Source of the DNA: Bacillota bacterium
GTDB lineage: Bacteria; Bacillota; Clostridia; Oscillospirales; Acutalibacteraceae
Direction of reading: 5' to 3'
DNA length: 16,987 nucleotides
Assembly (NCBI GenBank): GCA_023460155.1
Contig: JAEWRF010000247.1
Coordinates: 1 to 16,987 of the forward strand
This document shows, one piece after another, positions 6,230-11,086 of the stretch (position 1 is its first letter; every line of letters begins with the position of its first letter). Under the pieces are notes generated by a model, which ran no database searches, had not been told where the DNA came from, and saw nothing but the letters and a program-made list of their open reading frames with translations. Both the position numbers and the translations under genes were made by a program.

Positions 6230-7663
6230 TCAGAGAATATTTTTGAGAACGATGGTCTTCGTATGGGTCACTTCATCAAAGGTGGACATGACGCCCTCGG
6301 TTCCCACGCCGGAATATTTGTAGCCGCCGAAGGGCATTTCAAAGCTGCGGAAGAAGCTGGCGCCGTTGATGACCACGCCGCCGCATTCCAGCTGGCCGGC
6401 TACGCGCGCGGCCGTCTTCATATCGGAGGTAAACACGCACCCGCACAGGCCGAAGATGGACTGGTTGGCGATTTCAATTGCTTCCTCTTCCGTATCGAAG
6501 CCGATGACCGGCACGACCGGCCCGAAGATTTCCAGATCCTTTGCAACGTCGGCATCCTTCGGCACGTCGCCGATCACGGTGGGTTCATAGTAAGCTCCGT
6601 TCCGCTTGCCGCCGAGAAGGACCTTCCCTCCCTGCCGAACGGTCAGCTCCACTTCGCTTTCCACCTTTTTGGCCGCTTCTTCGCTGATCAGGCAGGCGAT
6701 GTCCGTTGTTTCGTCCGCGGGATCGCCGAATTTCAGCTTTTTAATGCGCTCGATCGTCTTCCGTGTGAATTCCTCTTTTTTGCTGTTGTGAATCAGGAAT
6801 CGCTTGGAGGCACAGCACACCTGGCCGCCGTTGTACATGCGGCCCCAGATGAGTTCTTCCACCGCAAGATCGACGTCGCCGTCGGGCAGGACGATGAAGG
6901 CGTCGTTTCCGCCAAGCTCCAGCGCAATATGCGCCATGTGGTCGGCCCCCGTCTTTGCGGTCTGGATGCCGACCTCCGTGGAACCGGTCAGCGTGATGGC
7001 ATGCACGCCCGGGTTTCCGCAGAGCCAGGTTCCCACACTTGAGCCGCGGCCTGTGACGATTTCAATCGCACCGTCTGTCACGCCCGCTTCCGTCAGCAGT
7101 TCGGTCAGCATGCACAGCGTCAGGGGGTTGTCGGTGGAGGGCTTGACGATCGCGGCGTTGCCGGCGAGCAGCGTCGGGGCGACCTTCTGGTCGAACAGGT
7201 CGCACGGGAAATTGAACGGGATCACGCACGCAACCACCCCGATCGGCTCGCGCACGGTCAGCAGCACATGCTTTTCCTGTCCCGCTTCCCGGCCCGCCGG
7301 GATCATTTCGCTGTAAAGGTGCTTCGCGCGTTCGCAGAAACCGCGGAACGCGATCGGAATATTGCCGATTTCCGCGCGGGCCTCCCGAATTGGCTTGCCG
7401 GTCTCCTGAGAAAGCGTCTGCGCCAGTTTTTCCTTGTTTTCCTCGACCAGGCCGAGGAATTTCATCAGAATATCGACTTTTTTGTGAACCGGCACCTTCG
7501 CCCAGATCTTCTGGCCTGCCGCGGCCTTTTCAACCGCGGCCTGAATATCCTCCTTCGTGGCGGACGGAACCGTGTCGATCACCTTGCCGGTCGCCGGATT
7601 AACGACCTCGATCACCTTGCCGTCGGATGCATCGACCTGTTTCCCGCCGATTACCATTTTCAT
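6230..7663 (-). CDS. NAD(P)-dependent aldehyde dehydrogenase
   Basis: A 477-residue ALDH-superfamily enzyme that oxidises an aldehyde to the acid in the cytosol. Catalytic features are all present: Asn151 in IPFNFP (148-153), Lys174 in VKPS that contacts the cofactor, GSTEVG (227-232), general base Glu249 in LELGGND, nucleophile Cys283 in GGQVCCA and EIFGPVVPV (378-386). The C-terminus has the PFGGYKYSGVG motif (444-454). The ATG at 7663 follows a GGAGGT site by 7 bases; the longer in-frame reading runs back into the repeat element and lacks a site. It most resembles the succinate-semialdehyde/lactaldehyde/glyceraldehyde-3-phosphate (non-phosphorylating) dehydrogenase range, but the substrate cannot be fixed. 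It is downstream of the FIST gene on the same strand, separated by a repeat element. Confidence 0.94.
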   Translation of the reverse strand: MKMVIGGKQVDASDGKVIEVVNPATGKVIDTVPSATKEDIQAAVEKAAAGQKIWAKVPVHKKVDILMKFLGLVEENKEKLAQTLSQETGKPIREARAEIGNIPIAFRGFCERAKHLYSEMIPAGREAGQEKHVLLTVREPIGVVACVIPFNFPCDLFDQKVAPTLLAGNAAIVKPSTDNPLTLCMLTELLTEAGVTDGAIEIVTGRGSSVGTWLCGNPGVHAITLTGSTEVGIQTAKTGADHMAHIALELGGNDAFIVLPDGDVDLAVEELIWGRMYNGGQVCCASKRFLIHNSKKEEFTRKTIERIKKLKFGDPADETTDIACLISEEAAKKVESEVELTVRQGGKVLLGGKRNGAYYEPTVIGDVPKDADVAKDLEIFGPVVPVIGFDTEEEAIEIANQSIFGLCGCVFTSDMKTAARVAGQLECGGVVINGASFFRSFEMPFGGYKYSGVGTEGVMSTFDEVTHTKTIVLKNIL

Positions 7664-7708
7664 AGAAAAAACCTCCAATCGTTGAGTAAGCCCAATTTGT
7701 TGTAAATA

Positions 7709-7863
7709 TGCGGATCGTCGAAAATCGTGCAAGGCAAGGCGGCAAGCCTATAAATTAAGGGAGCATACTTTTTGTATGTGACCGATATTTACAGGCGCAG
7801 CCAACGCAGAAAGCAAAATTGCAAGGCAATTTTGCGATTGCGCGACTTTATCGACGACCTGCT
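7709..7863. mobile_element. MITE-like non-coding repeat with terminal inverted repeats
   Basis: The ~155-bp gap between the FIST and aldehyde dehydrogenase genes is nearly filled by one element. The left end, GCGGATCGTCGAAAATCGTG (from 7711, continuing CAA), matches the complement of the right end, GCAGGTCGTCGATAAAGTCG (continuing CGCAA, down from 7861), allowing short gaps. Inside are a perfect 10-bp hairpin GCAAAATTGC-AAG-GCAATTTTGC (7813-7835) and CATAC-TTTTT-GTATG (7764-7778). There is no reading frame or transposase. A related end occurs alone at 16319-16342. The right end lies next to the FIST stop codon. Confidence 0.65.
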
Positions 7864-9028
7864 ATTTGCCGAAAGCGGTGAATGACAGCATAAGCCCGCC
7901 GCAGGTATTGCGGCCGTCGTCCTCATATCCGTATTCGCCGAACGTAAATTCCGCCAGGAACGGGACTCCGTCCGCCGCTTTGATCAGCTTTTCCGCCACC
8001 TCGCCGATGCGGTCCCCGATGGCCGCGCGGCGCCCGCCGCAGTGGACCAAAAGGTACGCGCCGATCTCCTCGGGACCTTTTTTCTTAAGCGCCTCCAGCG
8101 TGTCCCCCGCCGCGCCGATGAGTTCATCCACGGAAGCTTCCATACGAATCGCCGCCGTGTTGACCGCCAGATTATTGCCCACGTTGATGGTGTAGTCGTC
8201 ATTTCCGTTCATGGGGTGGCGGATCGCGACGAGGTCGCCAAGGGGATCCTTCACGCCGAGCGGAGAAACGACGGACGCGCCCAGCAGCGCCCCGCCCTTA
8301 AGGGAATCTGCATCCATTCCGCGCCAGGAGGCGTACTTTTTCAGCGCCGGCTCCCCGTCGATTTCGGCGATCGTCCGGTTGCCCGAAATTTTTGTGATAA
8401 TCCCGGCATCTTTCGTCTCGCGGTAGGCGCCGGTAAACTTGTTCGCAAAGGGCTTATCCGTATAGAAGAAAGCGACGGCCGCCCCGTCCGGGAAGATTTT
8501 GTCGCCGGTATAGATGCTCCACTTGCCGGTGATGGTGTTATCCGCGGCGCTCCCGCCGAAGAAAGGAACACGGCCGATGACCTCCGTGATCCCCTTCAGA
8601 TAGAACTCTTCCTCCGCCGGGGATGCGGCCATATAGAAATAATCGGGCGGAACCGCTTTTCCTGCCGCAGCCATTGCCTCTTCCGCCAGCTTATGTCCGG
8701 TCGCCCGAGGATCATCGCCCCGCACAGCCGACGCTACGCCTACGGAAAGCTCCTCGCCGCCGAGCACCAGAGCCCCGAGGAAGCCGTGGTCGCTTGTTAT
8801 GTAACCGTCAGGAGTAATCACTCCGGTAAAGGATGTGTTGCCGATGACCGGAACGCCCGGAAGTTCCTTTGAAATGCCCGCCAGCATTTCTCCGAGATCA
8901 TAGTCAACGCTGCCGTACGCAAAAATCAGCTTCGCGTCGGAGACGCCCTTTTTTGCCTGAGCAGCCGCCTCTTTGCCTGCTGCGCGGGCGCTTGAATTCG
9001 TGCTGGATCCCACATTGCTTTTCAGCAT
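7862..9028 (-). CDS. FIST-domain protein (FIST N + FIST C)
   Basis: A 388-residue stand-alone protein of the FIST family, cytoplasmic sensory proteins thought to bind small ligands such as amino acids. The N-terminal domain (about 1-215) shows AKLIFAYGSVDYD, a PGVPVIGNTSFTGVITPDGY stretch and the glycine-rich FFGGSAADN near residue 165. The C-terminal domain (about 230-385) holds IRMEASVDELIGAAGDTLEA, LLVHCGGRRAAIG and ends PFLAEFTFGEYGYEDDGRNT followed by CGGLMLSFTAFG. There is no kinase, GGDEF or methyl-accepting output domain attached, which many FIST proteins have. The ATG at 9028 is 6 bases after GGGGAGGT. It is divergent from the DJ-1/methyltransferase unit and upstream of the aldehyde dehydrogenase. 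Family call is firm; the ligand and output are unknown. Confidence 0.88.
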   Translation of the reverse strand: MLKSNVGSSTNSSARAAGKEAAAQAKKGVSDAKLIFAYGSVDYDLGEMLAGISKELPGVPVIGNTSFTGVITPDGYITSDHGFLGALVLGGEELSVGVASAVRGDDPRATGHKLAEEAMAAAGKAVPPDYFYMAASPAEEEFYLKGITEVIGRVPFFGGSAADNTITGKWSIYTGDKIFPDGAAVAFFYTDKPFANKFTGAYRETKDAGIITKISGNRTIAEIDGEPALKKYASWRGMDADSLKGGALLGASVVSPLGVKDPLGDLVAIRHPMNGNDDYTINVGNNLAVNTAAIRMEASVDELIGAAGDTLEALKKKGPEEIGAYLLVHCGGRRAAIGDRIGEVAEKLIKAADGVPFLAEFTFGEYGYEDDGRNTCGGLMLSFTAFGK

Positions 9029-9076
9029 TTGAATACCTCCCCTAAAAAATATTCACGAACAAGTTTTCTTTTGTTT

Positions 9077-9106
9077 ATTATAATCACAAACTCCGGCCCG
9101 GTACAA
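9077..9106 (-). promoter_or_regulatory. Candidate promoter of the FIST gene
   Basis: On the minus strand a perfect -10 TATAAT (9077-9082) has TTGTAC (9101-9106) 18 bases upstream as a partial -35. Initiation near 9070 gives a leader of about 40 bases. The -35 overlaps a short CCCGG-TACAA-CCGGG hairpin sequence. Confidence 0.55.
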
Positions 9107-9123
9107 CCGGGTCGTTTTAACAT

Positions 9124-9164
9124 GTGGAATCTGTGTTCCGTACAGTGGAACAGTCCCGTGTTCC
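9124..9164. repeat. Cluster of alternating GTGGAA / GTGTTCC motifs
   Basis: GTGGAAT (9124), GTGTTCC (9133), GTGGAAC (9145) and GTGTTCC (9158) alternate within 41 bases, forming overlapping inverted repeats of GGAA and TTCC. They lie between the FIST promoter and the DJ-1 promoter. They could be operator half-sites for a regulator of the divergent pair, which is inference. Confidence 0.4.
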
Positions 9165-9211
9165 GCCTGCCGCAAAGCGCTTTACGGCCAGCTCCGGCTT
9201 TGGCGTTTCAA

Positions 9212-9240
9212 TTGAATCTTCGCTCCTGCGGGTATATAAT
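9212..9240 (+). promoter_or_regulatory. Sigma-A promoter of the DJ-1/methyltransferase unit
   Basis: TTGAAT (9212-9217) and a perfect TATAAT (9235-9240) are 17 bases apart. Initiation near 9247 leaves about 38 bases to the start codon at 9285. Confidence 0.75.
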
Positions 9241-9284
9241 CAAGGAAAAATCCGAAGTTTCAACCGATTGCATAGGAGGATCTC

Positions 9285-9863
9285 ATGAAAACGCTTCTGT
9301 TTTTGGCAAAAGGCTTTGAGACCATGGAATTCAGCGTCTTTGTAGACGTAATGGGATGGGCGCGCAACGATTATCACTGCGACACTCAGGTTGTTACCTG
9401 CGGCTTTCAGAGGCAAGTGGTCAGTACCTTCGGCGTTCCGGTGGCGGTGGATACCCTGATCGGCGAAGTCAGCGCGGACGACTACGACGCTCTGGCCATA
9501 CCAGGCGGCTTTGAGGAATACGGTTTTTACGAGGAAGCCTACGACGAGCGGTTTTTAAAGCTGATCCGGGATTTCGACGCAAAAGGGAAAATCATCGCGA
9601 GCATCTGCGTCGCGGCCCTGCCTGTTGCAAAAAGCGGCGTCTTGAAAGGGCGGAACGCCACAACCTACCATCTGCGGGGCGGATACCGGCAGAAGCAGCT
9701 TGTGGAACTCGGCGCAGCCCTCGGCGAAGGTTCCATCGTCGTCGACCGGAACGTCATCACCTCCTACTGCCCGGAAACAGCTCCCGGCGTGGCCTTCAAG
9801 CTGCTGGAGCTGCTGACTTCCAAAGAACAAATGGAAATTGTGAAGGCAGCAATGGGGTTCTGA
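9285..9863 (+). CDS. DJ-1/PfpI family protein
   Basis: A 192-residue member of the DJ-1/PfpI superfamily, close in length to DJ-1/YajL. The conserved nucleophile elbow is IIASICVAALPVAKSGVLKG with Cys108, and Glu15 in KGFETMEFSV is placed like the DJ-1 glutamate that polarises that cysteine. LAIPGGFEEYGF (70-81) and NATTYHLRGG follow the family pattern. Relatives act as chaperones, methylglyoxal/glyoxalase-type deglycases or redox sensors; which applies here is not decidable. The ATG at 9285 has AGGAGG 5 bases upstream. The next gene starts 25 bases after its stop with no terminator, so both belong to one transcript. The neighbouring aldehyde dehydrogenase on the other strand would fit a reactive-aldehyde theme, but that is speculation. 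Confidence 0.9.
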   Translation: MKTLLFLAKGFETMEFSVFVDVMGWARNDYHCDTQVVTCGFQRQVVSTFGVPVAVDTLIGEVSADDYDALAIPGGFEEYGFYEEAYDERFLKLIRDFDAKGKIIASICVAALPVAKSGVLKGRNATTYHLRGGYRQKQLVELGAALGEGSIVVDRNVITSYCPETAPGVAFKLLELLTSKEQMEIVKAAMGF

Positions 9864-9888
9864 ACCCAAATGAACAAGGAGAATCATC

Positions 9889-10542
9889 ATGGTCGCGGAA
9901 ACAATGAGCGAATTTTTTACCTCCCGTGTAAACGGATATGATGAGCATATGCTTAATGAAGTTGACGGCTACCGGGAAGGGTACCGCAAAATGGCTGAGC
10001 TGCTCCCGGAGCAAACGGAATCTCTGCTTGACCTCGGCTGCGGAACCGGACTGGAGCTGGATGAAATCTTCCGGCTGTTCCCCTCTGCAACGGTAACGGG
10101 GATCGACCTGACCTGGGCGATGCTGGACCGGCTCAGGCAAAAGCACCCGGATAAGAAACTGGTTTTGATCGAGGGAGATTATTTTCAGTGTGATTTCGGC
10201 AGCGAACGGTTCGACGCCGCTGTCTCGTTTGAGACAATGCACCATTTTCCCCGCGCTGAAAAAGTAAGACTGTACGAAAAAATCTGCCGCGCGCTGAAAC
10301 CGGGCGGCACCTATATCGAATGCGATTACATGGTGACGGATTCGGAAGAGGAAGATCTTCTTCTTAAAGAAGCCGAACGCATCCGGGCAGAACAGCATTT
10401 ACCGGATGCGAAAATTTATCACATCGATACCCCGTACACGGTCGGACACCAGATTCAGATGCTGGAGCAGGCTGGCTTTATCGAGGCGGAAGCACTGTGG
10501 CGGCTGGGGAACACAACGATCGTGCAGGCGAAAAAGGGTTGA
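9889..10542 (+). CDS. Class I SAM-dependent methyltransferase
   Basis: A 217-residue single-domain methyltransferase with the Rossmann-type fold. Motif I is LLDLGCGTGLELDE (46-59), which binds S-adenosylmethionine. GIDLTWAML (71-79) carries the acidic residue that contacts the ribose, and IEGDYFQCDFGSERFDAAVS (94-113) covers motifs II and III. RALKPGGTYIECDYM is the usual motif before strand 5. The N-terminal VNGYDEHMLNEVDGYREGYR resembles UbiE/small-molecule methyltransferases, so a metabolite rather than nucleic acid is the likelier acceptor; the substrate is unknown. The ATG at 9889 follows AAGGAG by 7 bases. It is the second gene after the DJ-1 family gene. Its TGA stop lies within the -35 box of the next promoter and no terminator is seen in between. 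Confidence 0.88.
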   Translation: MVAETMSEFFTSRVNGYDEHMLNEVDGYREGYRKMAELLPEQTESLLDLGCGTGLELDEIFRLFPSATVTGIDLTWAMLDRLRQKHPDKKLVLIEGDYFQCDFGSERFDAAVSFETMHHFPRAEKVRLYEKICRALKPGGTYIECDYMVTDSEEEDLLLKEAERIRAEQHLPDAKIYHIDTPYTVGHQIQMLEQAGFIEAEALWRLGNTTIVQAKKG

Positions 10543-10567
10543 CAACCCAAACGGAATCGCTTATACT
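10539..10567 (+). promoter_or_regulatory. Sigma-A promoter of the P-type ATPase leader
   Basis: A perfect -35 TTGACA (10539-10544) and -10 TATACT (10562-10567) are 17 bases apart. The -35 box contains the stop codon of the methyltransferase gene. Initiation near 10574 places the M-box at the very start of the RNA, and the leader to the ATG at 11087 is about 510 bases. Confidence 0.85.
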
Positions 10568-10570
10568 TTG

Positions 10571-10729
10571 AGTAAATTGAACATTACGGTAGGTGAGGCT
10601 ACCGCAGGGATACGGATTGCTGCCGCGTAATAGTGGAGACACTATGAGAAGGTGAACAGACTGTGCCGAATCCAAGGCATAGTATAATGCAATTTCATCG
10701 CCCGGCGAAGCCAAAGCTTGAACGTGAAC
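10571..10729 (+). promoter_or_regulatory. M-box (ykoK) magnesium riboswitch
   Basis: The signature TAGGTGAGGCTACC (from 10591) followed by GGATACGG and TTGCTGCC (10617-10624), then a GTG-GAGA-CAC hairpin arm, GGTGAACAG and the closing AAGC-CAAA-GCTT hairpin (10708-10719) follow the order and spacing of the M-box family. These RNAs bind several Mg2+ ions, fold compactly and favour transcription termination when Mg2+ is plentiful. The downstream gene encodes a Mg2+-type P-type ATPase, which agrees with this. Recognition was by eye against the remembered consensus; exact ends are approximate. Confidence 0.85.
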
Positions 10730-10730
10730 G

Positions 10731-10756
10731 TGCCTTATTGAGAAGGCATGATTTTT
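10731..10756 (+). terminator. Small terminator-like hairpin after the M-box
   Basis: TGCCTT (10731-10736) pairs with AAGGCA (10743-10748) around a 6-base loop, followed by TGATTTTT. It directly follows the M-box and could be part of its expression platform. The stem is short, so efficiency is doubtful. Confidence 0.4.
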
Positions 10757-10770
10757 GCGCGCGGGATATT

Positions 10771-10813
10771 TCCCCCTGCCGGGCTTTTTTTGCTTTGGCG
10801 GGGGGATTTTTTT
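10771..10813 (+). terminator. Strong intrinsic terminator of the M-box expression platform
   Basis: TCCCCCTGCC (10771-10780) pairs with GGCGGGGGGA (10797-10806), one G-U pair included, followed by seven T (10807-10813). A competing arrangement exists: GCCCGGC at 10700-10706, inside the M-box 3' part, is complementary to GCCGGGC at 10778-10784, which is itself followed by seven T (10785-10791). Both pairings use 10778-10780, so they exclude each other. Confidence 0.85.
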
Positions 10814-10864
10814 GCCCTTCATCCTTTTGGATTTTTCATAGATATTTTTTAATAACAAAGAGGT

Positions 10865-10969
10865 GAGAAAAATGGACAGCGGGAGTAGCTGCGACATAAA
10901 ACCGGGCGGTCAACGTGCTGAAGAAGAGAATCGACGACAGAGCCGCATTGGTTCCCTGTCCTTTTTCTC
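10865..10969 (+). promoter_or_regulatory. Second structured leader element, yybP-ykoY (Mn2+ riboswitch)-like
   Basis: A long closing stem joins GAGAAAAA-T-GGACAG (10865-10879) to CTGTCC-TTTTTCTC (10956-10969): 14 pairs with one bulge. Just inside it are CGGGAGTAGCTGCG (10880-10893) and GGTCAACGTGC (10908-10918). GGGAGTAGC and GTCAAC(A/G)TG in this order inside a long P1 are hallmarks of the yybP-ykoY family, which senses Mn2+ and often precedes P-type ATPases, TerC or MntP genes. The 3' internal-loop sequence (GCATTGGTTCC) differs from the remembered GCAAGACC-like consensus, so this is a resemblance, not a firm assignment. Confidence 0.45.
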
Positions 10970-10971
10970 AG

Positions 10972-11057
10972 CGGAATTATCATAAATTCCGTCTTTTGAC
11001 GGTGCGCTTATTCCAGTTTTATGTCTTTACTTCCTTTGGTCTCCCGCATTTGCGGGA
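10972..11057 (+). promoter_or_regulatory. Possible expression platform before the ATPase gene
   Basis: Two hairpins follow the second structured element: CGGAATT-ATCATA-AATTCCG (10972-10991) followed by TCTTTT, and TCCCGCA-TT-TGCGGGA (11042-11057) followed by a short T run and then the GGAGGT ribosome site. Either could act as a weak terminator or affect translation. Their role is inferred from position only. Confidence 0.35.
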
Positions 11058-11086
11058 TCGGATTTTGCAGACAGGAGGTAAGACAA

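Noticed and set aside
7664..7732. Longer N-terminus for the aldehyde dehydrogenase
   Set aside because: The upstream in-frame start lies in the repeat element; the ATG at 7663 has GGAGGT at ideal spacing and fits the family.
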